DNA of 64,000 nucleotides from Smaragdicoccus niigatensis DSM 44881 = NBRC 103563 (GCF_000380645.1 NZ_AQXZ01000018.1:744001-808000); one strand, 5' to 3'; shown: positions 34,240 to 44,073, numbered from the stretch's first letter. Notes: generated by a model not told the origin, from the letters alone. Program-made: numbers and translations.

Positions 34240-36216
34240 CTACTCCGCCTCAGGTACCTCCACGACGGCAAGCACGGCACCGACCTCGACCTGCTGGCCG
34301 ACCGCGACGTTGAGCTCGGTCAGCACACCTGCGGTCGGCGTCGAGATCGTGTGTTCCATCTTCATGGCCTCCAACCAGAGGATCGCCTGCCCGGCCTTGA
34401 CGGTGTCACCGACAGCAGCACCGAGGCGAATGACCGAACCCGGCATCGGCGCGAGGAGCGAGCCCTCGGCGACATGGTCGGCCGGATCCTCGTAGCGCGG
34501 GACACGACGGACAGTCACCGGACCGAACGGCGAATCAACGCAGACGACGTCACCGTAGCGGGCCACATCGAACATCCGGGCCACGCCGCCCACATTGAGA
34601 ACGACGTGAGACGGCGACAGCGAGATCAGTTCCAGCCCCTCGAAACCCTCGACGCTGATCTTCCCGTTGCGGTCGAAGTTGTACTTGACCACGTGCTCGC
34701 CGGTGTGGCGGCTGTCGTACTTCTTGACCTGCGGAAGCGACTGGAGGTTTCGCCAGCCGTTCGGGAAACGTCCGCCGAACTTCGAGGCCGCACGGTTCGC
34801 CGCCGACTCGGCCAGAGCAGCCGCGACAATCGACAGCTTCTCCTGTGCCGCATCGACCAGAGGCGCCGACAACGAGTCGAGACCGTGTGTGTTGAAGAAC
34901 GCCGTGTCGGTGTCCCCCGCGAGGAACGCCTCATGCCGAAGGACGCGCACGAGCAGGTCGCGGTTGGTGATGAGGCCGTGAATCTTGCTGCGCGACAACG
35001 CGTTGGCCAGGATGGTCGCGGCTTCACGCCGCGTCTCGCCGTACGAGATGACCTTCGACAGCATCGGGTCGTAGTGCACGCCGACGACCGAACCGTCTTC
35101 GATACCGGTGTCCAGGCGCACGCCCGGACGGTCGAACAGATCGAACTCGGTGATCGTGCCGGGGATCTCGATCTTGTGCACGGTGCCCGACTGCGGCTGC
35201 CAATCGTGCATCGGGTCTTCGGCGTACAGACGGACCTCGATCGAGTGACCGCGCAGCGCCGGCGGCTCGGCCGGGAGCTCGTCGCCGTTGGCGACCTGGA
35301 TCTGAGTACGAACGAGATCGAGACCCGTGGTCATTTCGGTGACCGGATGCTCGACCTGCAGACGCGTGTTCATCTCGAGGAAGAAGAAGTTGCCCTTCTC
35401 GTCCGCCAGGAACTCGACCGTGCCCGCGCCCTCGTAACCGATCGCCTCGGTCGCGAGCTTGGCGGCCTTGAACAGCTCGGCCCGCATGCCCGAGATCTTC
35501 TCGACAAGCGGCGACGGTGCCTCTTCGACAACCTTCTGGTGCCGGCGCTGAATCGAGCACTCACGCTCGCCGACGGCCCACACGGTGCCGTGCTGGTCCG
35601 CCATGACCTGGACCTCGATGTGACGGCCGGTCTCGATGTAGCGCTCGACGAAGACCGTCGCGTCACCGAATGCCGATCCGGCCTCGCGCGATGCGCCCGC
35701 GACCTCGCCCGCCAACGCATCGAGCGAGCGGACAACGCGCATACCGCGACCGCCACCACCGGCAGACGCCTTAACGAGCACCGGGAGCATGTCCTCGGTG
35801 ACTTCCTCGGGCGAGAGTTCCTTGAGGACGGGAACGCCGGCGGCGTCCATCATCTTCTTCGACTCGATCTTCGAACCCATCTGCTCGATGGACTTGACCG
35901 GCGGGCCGATCCACGTCAGCCCCGCGTCGATGACTGCCTTGGCGAACTCTGCGTTCTCGGACAGGAACCCGTACCCGGGGTGGATGGCGTCGGCGCCGGC
36001 AGCCTGAGCTGCAGCGATGATGAGATCACCGCGCAGGTAGGTTTCGCCCGGGGTGTTACCGGGCAAACGCACCGCGGCGTCGGCTTCGGAAACGAACGGA
36101 GCCTGAGCGTCGGCGTCCGAGTACACAGCGACCGTGCCAAGACCGAGTCGACGACAGGTGGCGAAGACTCGACGTGCAATTTCGCCGCGGTTGGCGACGA
36201 GGACAGAAGTAATCAC
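34240..36216 (-). CDS. accA2: Acyl-CoA carboxylase alpha subunit (biotin carboxylase plus BCCP), accA2-like
   Basis: The 658-residue protein starts at GTG 36216 after GTGAGGctctc. Domains in order are biotin carboxylase (VLVANRGEIARRVFATCRR; ATP-grasp glycine loop KASAGGGGRGMRVV; NTRLQVEHPVTE), a linker, and a C-terminal biotinyl domain with the carrier Lys in LEAMKMEHT. It carboxylates biotin for the AccD2-like subunit 7 bp upstream in the operon. Gene order matches Rv0973c-Rv0976c of M. tuberculosis. Which acyl-CoA is carboxylated is not proven there; the AtuA-like neighbour suggests geranyl-CoA or methylcrotonyl-CoA-like substrates. Confidence 0.92.
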   Translation of the reverse strand: MITSVLVANRGEIARRVFATCRRLGLGTVAVYSDADAQAPFVSEADAAVRLPGNTPGETYLRGDLIIAAAQAAGADAIHPGYGFLSENAEFAKAVIDAGLTWIGPPVKSIEQMGSKIESKKMMDAAGVPVLKELSPEEVTEDMLPVLVKASAGGGGRGMRVVRSLDALAGEVAGASREAGSAFGDATVFVERYIETGRHIEVQVMADQHGTVWAVGERECSIQRRHQKVVEEAPSPLVEKISGMRAELFKAAKLATEAIGYEGAGTVEFLADEKGNFFFLEMNTRLQVEHPVTEMTTGLDLVRTQIQVANGDELPAEPPALRGHSIEVRLYAEDPMHDWQPQSGTVHKIEIPGTITEFDLFDRPGVRLDTGIEDGSVVGVHYDPMLSKVISYGETRREAATILANALSRSKIHGLITNRDLLVRVLRHEAFLAGDTDTAFFNTHGLDSLSAPLVDAAQEKLSIVAAALAESAANRAASKFGGRFPNGWRNLQSLPQVKKYDSRHTGEHVVKYNFDRNGKISVEGFEGLELISLSPSHVVLNVGGVARMFDVARYGDVVCVDSPFGPVTVRRVPRYEDPADHVAEGSLLAPMPGSVIRLGAAVGDTVKAGQAILWLEAMKMEHTISTPTAGVLTELNVAVGQQVEVGAVLAVVEVPEAE

Positions 36217-36223
36217 GAGAGCC

Positions 36224-37831
36224 TCACATCCGGAAGACACCGAAGCGATCGGTGCCCTCGATTGGGTTGACGTGGATTGCGGACAGCGCCATGCCGAGCA
36301 CGGTGCGGGTGTCGCGCGGGTCGATGATGCCGTCGTCCATGAGGCGACCCGACATGAACATCGGGGTCGACTCCTTTTCGATGGTGTCCTCGGTCTGCTT
36401 CGCGATCATCGAGGCAAAGGCCTCAGCCTGGTCGTCCCACACATTGCCCCGGCCCTCGTGTGCCTGGCGCGCGACGATCTTGACGACACCAGCGAGCTGG
36501 GCCGCACCCATGACCGCGCACTTCGAAGACGGCCACGCAAACACGAACCGCGGGTTGAACGCGCGGCCGCACATGCCGTAGTGACCCGCACCGTAGGAGG
36601 CACCCATGAGCACCGAGATCGCCGGGACCTTCGAGTTGGCGACCGCGTTGATCATCTGGGCTCCGTGCTTGATGATGCCCTTCTGCTCATATTCCTTACC
36701 GACCATGTAGCCGGTGGTGTTGTGCAGGAAGATCAGCGGAGTGTCGATCTGATTGCACAGCTGGATGAACTGGGTCGCCTTCTGCGACTCCTCGCTCATC
36801 AGCACGCCGCGGGTGTTCGCGAGAATGCCGACCTTGTAGCCGTGGATCTCGGCCCAACCGGTCGCGAGCGCCGAACCGTAGAGCGGCTTGAACTCGTCGA
36901 AGTCCGAACCGTCGACGACGCGGGCGATGACCTCGCGCGGGTCAAAGGGGATCTTGAGATCGCCCGGGACGATGCCGAGCAGTTCTTCCTGGTCGTACAG
37001 CGGCTCGATGACCTCGGCGCGCGGCTCCGGACCCTTCTTCCGCCAGTTCAGGCGCTTGACGATGTTGCGACCGATGCGGATCGCGTCCTGCTCGTCCTGC
37101 GCGAGGTAGTCGGCGAGACCCGAGATCTTGGCGTGCATCTCGGCACCACCGAGGGTCTCGTCGTCGGTCTCTTCACCCGTGGCCATCTTGACCAACGGCG
37201 GGCCGGCAAGGAACACCTTCGCGCCGCCCTTGACCATGACGACGTAGTCGGACATGCCCGGGATGTAGGCACCACCCGCGGTGGAGTTTCCGAACACGAG
37301 CGAGATCGTCGGGATCTTGTTGGCCGAGGCCTGCGTGATGTCGCGGAACATCGCACCACCCGGCACGAACACGTCCTTCTGCGACGGCAGGTCGGCGCCA
37401 CCCGACTCGGTGAGCGAGATGACCGGCATCGGGTTCTCGCGGATGATGTCGTTGATCCGGAGCGACTTCTTGAGCGAGAAGCCGTTCATGGCGCCGCCCT
37501 TGACCGTCGAATCGGGTGCGATGACCATGCACTCGACGCCCTCGACGATGCCGATGCCAGCGATGATCGAGCCACCGACGTGGTATTCGCTGCCCCAACC
37601 CGCAAGCGGAAGGAGTTCGAGGAACGGGGTGTCCTCGTCGATGAGGAGTTCGATGCGCTCGCGAGCGGTCATCTTGCCCCGCTTGTGCTGACGCTCGACG
37701 TACTTCGGACCGCCACCGGCGATGTTCTTCTGGTACTCGACGTCGAGAGCAGCCAACTTCTCGTTCATCGACTCCGTATTGGCGATGTAATCAGCGCTGT
37801 TCTTGTCCAGCGCGGTCTTCAGAGTGGTCAC
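36224..37831 (-). CDS. accD2: Acyl-CoA carboxylase beta subunit (carboxyltransferase), accD2-like
   Basis: The 535-residue protein begins at GTG 37831 (VTTLKTALDKNSADYIANTE), overlapping the fadE stop as GTGA; the longer upstream frame is antisense-like noise. The crotonase-type carboxyltransferase halves are clear: N-half KMTARERIELLIDEDTPFLE, SESGGADL-like LTESGGADLPSQ and FGNSTAGGAYIPGMSDY; C-half FLHNTTGYMVGKEYEQKGII and MGASYGAGHYGMCGRAFNP. The sequence is of the methylcrotonyl/geranyl-CoA carboxylase type rather than the propionyl type, judging from these motifs. It acts with AccA2. Confidence 0.92.
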   Translation of the reverse strand: MTTLKTALDKNSADYIANTESMNEKLAALDVEYQKNIAGGGPKYVERQHKRGKMTARERIELLIDEDTPFLELLPLAGWGSEYHVGGSIIAGIGIVEGVECMVIAPDSTVKGGAMNGFSLKKSLRINDIIRENPMPVISLTESGGADLPSQKDVFVPGGAMFRDITQASANKIPTISLVFGNSTAGGAYIPGMSDYVVMVKGGAKVFLAGPPLVKMATGEETDDETLGGAEMHAKISGLADYLAQDEQDAIRIGRNIVKRLNWRKKGPEPRAEVIEPLYDQEELLGIVPGDLKIPFDPREVIARVVDGSDFDEFKPLYGSALATGWAEIHGYKVGILANTRGVLMSEESQKATQFIQLCNQIDTPLIFLHNTTGYMVGKEYEQKGIIKHGAQMINAVANSKVPAISVLMGASYGAGHYGMCGRAFNPRFVFAWPSSKCAVMGAAQLAGVVKIVARQAHEGRGNVWDDQAEAFASMIAKQTEDTIEKESTPMFMSGRLMDDGIIDPRDTRTVLGMALSAIHVNPIEGTDRFGVFRM

Positions 37832-38973
37832 GCGTACCCCAGGAGCTTCGAAGCCAACATGGTCATGATCTCGTCGGTGCCGCCACCGATGCCGATGATG
37901 CGGAAGTCGCGGTAGATGCGCTCGACTTCGGACTCGCGCATGTAGCCCATACCGCCGTGGAGCTGAACGGCTTCGTTGACGACCCACGCACCGTTCTCGA
38001 CGGCGGTGTTCTTCGCGAAGCACACCTCGGCGAGAAGGTTCGCCTCGCCCGCTTCCGCCCGCTCGACGATCGCACGCGTGTAAACCCGGGCGACGTCGAT
38101 CTTGCGCTGCATGTCGGCGAGCTTCATCTGCACGTGCTGACGCTTGATGAGCGGCTTACCGAAGGTCTCGCGGTTGCGGCACCACTCGACGGTGAGGTCG
38201 AGTGCGCGCTGGGCGGTCGAGTAAGCCAGCACTGCGAGTCCAATGCGCTCGGACACGAACGCGCCGGCGATGGCGGCGAATCCTGAGTTCTCCGGACCCA
38301 CGAGGTTCTCGACCGGAACCTTGACGTCGACGTACGACAGCTCGGCGGTGTCGCTGCACAGCCAGCCCATCTTGTCGAGCTTGCGGGACACGGTGAATCC
38401 GGGCGTGTCTTTGTCGACGACGATGAGCGAGATTCCGCCCGCACCAGGACCGCCGGTGCGCACAGCAGTCGTCACGTAGTCGGCGCGCACACCAGACGTG
38501 ATGAACGTCTTCGAGCCATTGATGATGTAGTGGTCGCCTTCGCGCTTGGCCGTTGTGCGGAGGTTGTTGACGTCGGAACCGCCACCCGGCTCGGTGATCG
38601 CGAGCGAACCGATCATGTCGCCATTGAAGGTCGGCTTGACGTACTTGTCGATCAGACGCTGGTCGCCCGAAGCGATGATGTGCGGGCACGCGATCGCACA
38701 CGTGAACAGCGACGCCCAGAGACCACCAGGCGCGCCGGCGTAGCCGAGTTCCTCGCTCATGATCGTGTCCTCGATCATCGAGCCGCCCGAACCACCCACG
38801 GCTTCCGGCTTCGAAATGCCGAGTAAGCCCAGTTCGCCAGCCTTCTTGTGCAGAGCACGAGGGAGCAGGCCGTCGGCCTCCCACTGGTCGATATAGGGCA
38901 TGATCTCGCGCTCGGCGAAACCGCGTGCCGTGGCACGGAGTTCCTTGTTCTCCCAAACAGGTGGGTTGATCAC
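37828..38973 (-). CDS. fadE13: Acyl-CoA dehydrogenase, fadE13-like
   Basis: The 381-residue enzyme starts at GTG 38973 (VINPPVWENKELRATARGFA), overlapping the AtuA stop as GTGA. FAD/substrate motifs LAITEPGGGSDVNNLRTTA, GSKTFITSG, the C-terminal QLHGGMGYMRESEVERIYRD and the final IGGGTDEIM are intact, with the catalytic Glu expected in the latter region. It would generate the alpha,beta-unsaturated acyl-CoA that the neighbouring carboxylase uses, as citronellyl-CoA dehydrogenase AtuD does before geranyl-CoA carboxylase. Confidence 0.92.
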   Translation of the reverse strand: MINPPVWENKELRATARGFAEREIMPYIDQWEADGLLPRALHKKAGELGLLGISKPEAVGGSGGSMIEDTIMSEELGYAGAPGGLWASLFTCAIACPHIIASGDQRLIDKYVKPTFNGDMIGSLAITEPGGGSDVNNLRTTAKREGDHYIINGSKTFITSGVRADYVTTAVRTGGPGAGGISLIVVDKDTPGFTVSRKLDKMGWLCSDTAELSYVDVKVPVENLVGPENSGFAAIAGAFVSERIGLAVLAYSTAQRALDLTVEWCRNRETFGKPLIKRQHVQMKLADMQRKIDVARVYTRAIVERAEAGEANLLAEVCFAKNTAVENGAWVVNEAVQLHGGMGYMRESEVERIYRDFRIIGIGGGTDEIMTMLASKLLGYA

Positions 38974-40685
38974 TTGAGGAGTCCTTCCGGAATCTCGATA
39001 TGACGGGACCGCAGCCACTCACCAAGGCCCTTGGCCTGCGGGTCGAACCGGACCTGCTCGGCAACGCCCTTGCCGAGAATGCCCTCGATGACGAAGTTGA
39101 GCGCTCGCAGGTTCGGGAGAACCGTGCGAGTGATGTTGAGCGACTTGGCTTCTGGGAGCAGCTCCCGAAGCTTGTCGGTGGTCAGCTCATTCGCGAGCCA
39201 GGCCCACTGCGCGTCGGTGCGGACCCACACGCCGATGTTGGCGTTGCCGCCCTTGTCGCCCGAGCGAGCCAACGCGATCGTGCCGAGCGGCACGGTCTTG
39301 GTGGCACCTTCGTACGAAAACTGCGGGAGTGCCGGCTCAGCGACATCCTCGAGCGGCTGTGTGTCCTGGACGTTCGCGACGTCGACGCGCGTTCCGTCCG
39401 GCAGCACGGCAATGTGCGAAACCTTGTCGCGGTCGACATAACCCGGGGTGAAGAAGCCGTACGGCGAGGCGTTCCCGGGCGGCGCGGTGAACGTGCAGCC
39501 CGGGTAGCTGGCGAGCGCGAGTTCGACGGCGACGGCGGAGAACGGCTTGCCGATCTTGTTCGGGTCCGGGTCACGGGCGACCAGGCGCAGGAGCGCGGAA
39601 CCCTGCTCCTCGGTCTCGGCGTTCGGACGGTCCAGCCGGATGACCTCGGTCGACAATTCCGCCGGCTGCACCGGCAGCCATTCGCGGAACTGACTGATTG
39701 CGAGTTCGGCCTTCTTCTCAATGTCGAGGCCGGTGAGGATGAGGGTCATCTCGTTGCGGAACCCACCGAACGAGTTGAGCGAAACCTTGAGTTGCGGCGG
39801 CGGAGCCTCACCCTTGACGCCCTCGACCAGAACGCGGTCTTCACCTTCTTGGCTCACCGTGAAGCTGTCGAGACGCGTCGTGACGTCCGGGTTCGCGTAG
39901 CGCGTGCCCTGGATTTCGTACATCAGCTGCGACTTCACGGTATCGACCGTGACCGCGCCGCCCGTTCCTTCGTGCTTACCGATGACGAACGATCCGTCGC
40001 GGCGGATGTCGGCGTACGGAAATCCGGGGCGGCCGATCATGCCGCCGTTGATCTCGGTGAAGAACGAGTAGTTTCCACCGGTCGCCTGCGTGCCGCATTC
40101 GATGATGTGGCCGGCGACGACGGCACCCGCGAGGGCGTCGTAGTCGGTGCGGCTCCAGCCGAAGTGCGCGGCGGCGGGCCCGACGATGACAGCCGCGTCG
40201 GTGACGCGACCAGTCACGACGATGTCCGCACCCGCGTTGAGGCACTCGACGATGCCCCAACCGCCGAGGTACGCGTTGGCGGTCAACGATCCGGCGAAAC
40301 CGAGGTCGGCGGCCTTGTCGATGATGTTGTCACCCTCGACGTACGCGATCTTGGGTGCGAGTCCGAGCTTGTCGGCCACTTCCTGCAGCTTTGCCGCGAG
40401 GCCCGCGGTGTTGAGGCCACCGGCGTTGGCGACGATCTGCACATTCTTCTCGAGCGCGAGACCGAGGCACTGCTCGACCTGCGTGAGGAACGTCTTGGCG
40501 TACCCGAGCGATGGGTCGCGCATACGGTCCTTGCCGAGGATGAGCATCGTCAGCTCGGCGAGGTAGTCACCGGTGAGGACGTCGAGTTCGCCGCCCTCGA
40601 GCATCTCCTTCATGGCAGAGATGCGGTCACCGTAGAAACCGGAACAGTTTCCGATCCGGATGACGTCAGGATTGTTCGAAAGCAT
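38970..40685 (-). CDS. atuA: Acyclic terpene utilisation AtuA-like protein (DUF1446)
   Basis: The 571-residue protein shows the AtuA N-terminal domain (VIRIGNCSGFYGDRISAMKE; LDVLTGDYLAELTM; ADIVVTGRVTDAAVIVGPA; ECGTQATGGNYSFF) and the C-terminal small domain (LARSGDKGGNANIGVWVR) seen in full-length members. AtuA is encoded with geranyl-CoA carboxylase in Pseudomonas citronellolis, but its reaction is unknown. The M. tuberculosis counterpart by position is Rv0976c. It lies 8 bp after the TIGR03084 gene and overlaps fadE13 by 4 nt, so the operon is translationally coupled. Confidence 0.88.
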   Translation of the reverse strand: MLSNNPDVIRIGNCSGFYGDRISAMKEMLEGGELDVLTGDYLAELTMLILGKDRMRDPSLGYAKTFLTQVEQCLGLALEKNVQIVANAGGLNTAGLAAKLQEVADKLGLAPKIAYVEGDNIIDKAADLGFAGSLTANAYLGGWGIVECLNAGADIVVTGRVTDAAVIVGPAAAHFGWSRTDYDALAGAVVAGHIIECGTQATGGNYSFFTEINGGMIGRPGFPYADIRRDGSFVIGKHEGTGGAVTVDTVKSQLMYEIQGTRYANPDVTTRLDSFTVSQEGEDRVLVEGVKGEAPPPQLKVSLNSFGGFRNEMTLILTGLDIEKKAELAISQFREWLPVQPAELSTEVIRLDRPNAETEEQGSALLRLVARDPDPNKIGKPFSAVAVELALASYPGCTFTAPPGNASPYGFFTPGYVDRDKVSHIAVLPDGTRVDVANVQDTQPLEDVAEPALPQFSYEGATKTVPLGTIALARSGDKGGNANIGVWVRTDAQWAWLANELTTDKLRELLPEAKSLNITRTVLPNLRALNFVIEGILGKGVAEQVRFDPQAKGLGEWLRSRHIEIPEGLLK

Positions 40686-40693
40686 CTGTCTCC

Positions 40694-41485
40694 CTACGAG
40701 AACTGTCCGGGCTGACGACCCTCACCGGGCGGGCCAGCGAAAACCTGTGCAATGGAGAGCCAGTGTTCGACCGCATCCGTGCTCGCGACGAGATCGGTGT
40801 CGAGGCGGTGGCGGCGCTGCGTGGCCAGGAGGCAGAAGTCGAGTGCGGAGCCAGTCAGCTTGTCGGCGGAATCTTCCGGACCCCACGACCACACCTCACC
40901 GCTCGGCGCCGCGAGCTCGATGCGGAACTCTGCAGCGGGCGCAGTCTCGCCGCGAACCAGGTACGCGAAGTTGCGTGTCCGGACCGCGAGGTGCGTGACG
41001 TGCTTGAGCCGGTCGGTCGGCTCGCGCGTGATGCCGAGTGCGTCGAAGACGTCCTGACCGTGCGCCCAGGTCTCCATCATTCGAGCGGTCGCCATCGACA
41101 TCGCGCTCATCGGCGGACCGAACCACGTGAGCTTCGTCCCAGCCGGGACGTTCTTGAGGGCCTCGACGAGCTTGTCGCGGCCGTCCTGCCAGACCTGCAG
41201 CAGGTCCGGCTTGGCGGCCCACGCCGTTGCCTCGTTGTCGACGTACTTGTCGATGTCTCCGGCGGCGATCGCCTCCTGCAGCCTTTGCATGAACAGCTCG
41301 GGGTCGGTCGCCGATACGTAGGCGATGTCATCCGTCCAGGCCAAGTGGCCAATCTGGTGCGCGATCGTCCAGCCCGCGGCCGGAGTCGGCGTCTGCCAAC
41401 CGGTCGAGTCCAGTCCCGTCACCATCTTCTCGAGATCCGCGCCTTCAGCCGCGAGATCCGCGAGCACATCTACGAGCTCAGCCAT
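40694..41485 (-). CDS. TIGR03084-family DinB-like metalloprotein
   Basis: The 263-residue protein starts at ATG 41483-41485 (MAELVDVLADLAAEGADLEK); an extended frame would run through the operator. It has the four-helix DinB/maleylpyruvate-isomerase N-terminal pattern: GWTIAHQIGHLAWTDD (metal His), a long helix with the VWQDGRDKLVEALK segment, and MMETWAHGQDVFDALG (metal His). The C-terminal half resembles an SCP2-like domain. Mycothiol-dependent enzymes use this fold. It is the first gene of the carboxylase operon, 31 bp from the TetR palindrome. The reaction is unknown. Confidence 0.85.
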   Translation of the reverse strand: MAELVDVLADLAAEGADLEKMVTGLDSTGWQTPTPAAGWTIAHQIGHLAWTDDIAYVSATDPELFMQRLQEAIAAGDIDKYVDNEATAWAAKPDLLQVWQDGRDKLVEALKNVPAGTKLTWFGPPMSAMSMATARMMETWAHGQDVFDALGITREPTDRLKHVTHLAVRTRNFAYLVRGETAPAAEFRIELAAPSGEVWSWGPEDSADKLTGSALDFCLLATQRRHRLDTDLVASTDAVEHWLSIAQVFAGPPGEGRQPGQFS

Positions 41486-41515
41486 GCGACACAGCAAACC
41501 AGCGTTCGGAAACAA

Positions 41516-41533
41516 AATCAAGCACGCTTGATT
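41516..41533. promoter_or_regulatory. 18-bp palindromic operator, copy 2
   Basis: AATCAAGCACGCTTGATT differs at one base from the perfect palindrome at 16258-16275, and the flanking bases (AA before, GTTTTT after) are shared too. It precedes the TIGR03084-atuA-fadE13-accD2-accA2 operon. The match over more than 20 bp between two catabolic operons is unlikely by chance and ties them to one regulator. Confidence 0.8.
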
Positions 41534-41569
41534 GTTTTTGGGGAGTGGCGCAGGTCACCGTAGCGAAAA

Positions 41570-43879
41570 TCAGAAGGCCGACTGCATGACTCTGTTGTAC
41601 TCCCGGACGGGCAGGGGCACGGCGACCTGCGCGTTGTCGAGGAGCTGAATCGCTTCATCCCAGAGCGACTGGATATGAAAGGCGTACGAAGAGCGTTCGC
41701 TAAAGTGCTGAACAATCGGGTGCGCAAGCATCTTCGCCATCCATCCAACTTCGGCCAAGAAGTCGATCAGCCAGGGCGCCGTCGCGGAATCGGACCGCAT
41801 CGCCCCCACGATCGCAGAATGGGCACGGTAGTACATAAAAACCTTCCATTGGACGTCGGACAACGTCTGCCCGACGGCGACGAGTTCGCTCGGTAGTCGC
41901 TGCAGCCGATATCGCTCCGCAGGAATCGCGTTCTGAATGAGAACCGGGTAGAGCGAGGCCCACTGGGAAGAATCGATCGGCTGAATGAATTCAAAGGTTC
42001 GAACCAAATCATAGAATTGGTTCCAATCTCCAGCCCCGGCCAGCAATTGCAGTATTCGACCGGGTTCGGCCTCCGCAGCCAGCGACGGCGTTGCCCGCCG
42101 TTCGAGTAACTGCTGCGCCAGCCTCGATCTGCCCTTGGCCGCATCTACCCAGAAGCGATCCCCGCAGCGTGCAGGATCTGCCAGCCAGTCCGACAGCGAC
42201 TTGTGGTACAGCCGAAATCCAGGTGTCACCGCGGTGGCGTCCCAAACAACGAATTCGCCGATTGCCCGCAATGCCGTTGCGACGTGTCGCTCCCCGTCGG
42301 CGCCCGCCGCCGCATCGAGTATTTCGCGGGCAATCGGTTGGTCTGCTGCGACCAGCACCTCAAGCGTCGGACGAAATTCCTCGAACGAGCGCGAATCCGG
42401 GAATTGGCGTTGGAAGAAACGTAGATAATATGAATTCAGACCGGGCGGGCGGGTGCCGAGTTCGGCATAGTTCATCAAGCCGCGGACCAATCCATCGCAC
42501 AGCTGCCGTGCGTAGAGGAAATTTCCACCGCAGTGTGGTGCTATTTCGTCGATACAGTCGTCGACCGAGAGTCCCTCCATAGCCGCCCACTGGCTGAGAT
42601 TGGGCGTATGGAACTGCTGCCGCAGAAACTTCCGGATGTCGGCGACGTTCCGCCGATCCGAGACGTCCAGCCGGTAAGCGCGGAGACCCGACATCCGCTG
42701 GATCACTCCCGGCTCATTTCGCGTCGTCGCGACAAGTCGTAACCACGGCGGCAGACGCTCGACAAACGTCGCCAGCAAGTCCACGATGGTTCCGCCTGCA
42801 CTTTGCACTCCAAACGGCAAGGCTTCGTCCAGTGCGTCCACTAGCAAGAAACGCACTTTCCCGTCGGGCGCGCGAAGTCTTTGCAGTGGCGCGACCACAC
42901 CGATGTCGAACGAGCCAACGGGATCCGCACGGCATGAGTCCCAGTCCAGCGCCGACCGGACGGCCAACTCGGTGAGAAATGCCGCGTATTCGGGTAGCTG
43001 GCTTGCGATCATCGCGGCGATGCTTCGGACGAATCCAGCCGTCTCCAATGTTGCCCGCACGTCGGCCTGACAGCAGTGGTAGGCGAGTACTCGACCACCC
43101 GGATTTCGATGAACCAGTTCTGCGACCAGTGCAGACTTTCCCACACCCGGGTCACCGGCAACCAATAGCGCGGGCTCACGGCTCGTCCTGAGCCACAACT
43201 CGATCTCGGTTAACAGCCATTCCCGGCCACAGAAGTCTCGGTGTTTCTCGTAAAGGAACGCCGCGAAGTCCCACGGCTTCAAGTTGGTGACGTCGGTGCG
43301 ATATGCGACCTTGCCAGCGAGCGCGTCGGCGATACCACGAAGGAGCCGCCTGAGACCGCCTTCGTAGTGCTCCTGCGAGTCACGCCACCGGCACATGTCG
43401 ACATAGTCGAGCCGGAAGATACTGAACGGCGGCTCGCACATCTCGGCCATCACCGGAACAATCGCGGTGGGCGGTTCAGCGAACCGCGCAAAGCTGATCT
43501 CATCAAGGCAGACGCTGTCGCCCGCCGCATCGGCCACCGGGTTGTTAGTCGTCCGCACCGCTGAAGGGGTCAGCACTGCGACCACCAGTTGAGAGCTTCG
43601 CAAGCCGTCGCGGATCTTCACCTCCCAGTCGCTACCGGCGACAATCTTTGGCCGATCGAGCCAGATTCGGTAGCCATGTCGTTCCAGATCGGCAGCGAGG
43701 CGGGTCGCCAAGTCGCTCGCATCGCGGCGGGCATAGCTGAGGAACACCAGAGGCTGCGTACCAACGTCTGGCCCGACCACCCACCGTTGGTCGCAGTCGT
43801 CGCAGAACCAATCCCCGCGGTGGTTGCGAAACCGGATCCGCTCCGACCCACAGGAAGGACATGCGACGGGTTGGGTCAT
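41570..43879 (-). CDS. Zinc ribbon-TIR-NACHT STAND protein, candidate immune sensor/effector
   Basis: The protein has 769 residues from ATG 43877-43879. Residues 1-35 form a zinc ribbon (CPSC at 7-10, CDDC at 26-29). Residues ~43-165 are a TIR domain (LVFLSYARRDASDLATRLAA; RIWLDRPKIVAGSDWE; VVAVLTP) with the likely NAD-cleaving Glu in VCLDEISFA (about 127). A NACHT-type ATPase follows, with Walker A AGDPGVGKSALVAEL (about 241-255) and Walker B RFLLVDALDEA (about 343-353). The C-terminal ~350 residues are helical with no repeat I recognise. STAND-TIR proteins are known antiphage modules. Base composition looks more A/T-rich than neighbours. It lies 195 bp after the RyR gene. Confidence 0.85.
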   Translation of the reverse strand: MTQPVACPSCGSERIRFRNHRGDWFCDDCDQRWVVGPDVGTQPLVFLSYARRDASDLATRLAADLERHGYRIWLDRPKIVAGSDWEVKIRDGLRSSQLVVAVLTPSAVRTTNNPVADAAGDSVCLDEISFARFAEPPTAIVPVMAEMCEPPFSIFRLDYVDMCRWRDSQEHYEGGLRRLLRGIADALAGKVAYRTDVTNLKPWDFAAFLYEKHRDFCGREWLLTEIELWLRTSREPALLVAGDPGVGKSALVAELVHRNPGGRVLAYHCCQADVRATLETAGFVRSIAAMIASQLPEYAAFLTELAVRSALDWDSCRADPVGSFDIGVVAPLQRLRAPDGKVRFLLVDALDEALPFGVQSAGGTIVDLLATFVERLPPWLRLVATTRNEPGVIQRMSGLRAYRLDVSDRRNVADIRKFLRQQFHTPNLSQWAAMEGLSVDDCIDEIAPHCGGNFLYARQLCDGLVRGLMNYAELGTRPPGLNSYYLRFFQRQFPDSRSFEEFRPTLEVLVAADQPIAREILDAAAGADGERHVATALRAIGEFVVWDATAVTPGFRLYHKSLSDWLADPARCGDRFWVDAAKGRSRLAQQLLERRATPSLAAEAEPGRILQLLAGAGDWNQFYDLVRTFEFIQPIDSSQWASLYPVLIQNAIPAERYRLQRLPSELVAVGQTLSDVQWKVFMYYRAHSAIVGAMRSDSATAPWLIDFLAEVGWMAKMLAHPIVQHFSERSSYAFHIQSLWDEAIQLLDNAQVAVPLPVREYNRVMQSAF

Positions 43880-44073
43880 TAGAGGCAGCCAGATATCTGG
43901 GGGATCCGCATGTCCACGGTCTGTCGATCGAAAGTCAATCGCAGAGACGTCGTTCGGTCGAACGCCACGCACCCCACTCGTCCATCATGCAGCGTTGAAC
44001 TTCAGGGCAATGCCGAACCGAAATCACGCCAAATCGGGAGTTCGGGCTGTCGCGGCGACGTCTCAATTCACGA

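Noticed and set aside
34351-36270. 639-codon frame opposite accA2, and a similar one opposite accD2 and atuA
   Set aside because: All are shadows of strongly conserved enzymes on the minus strand.
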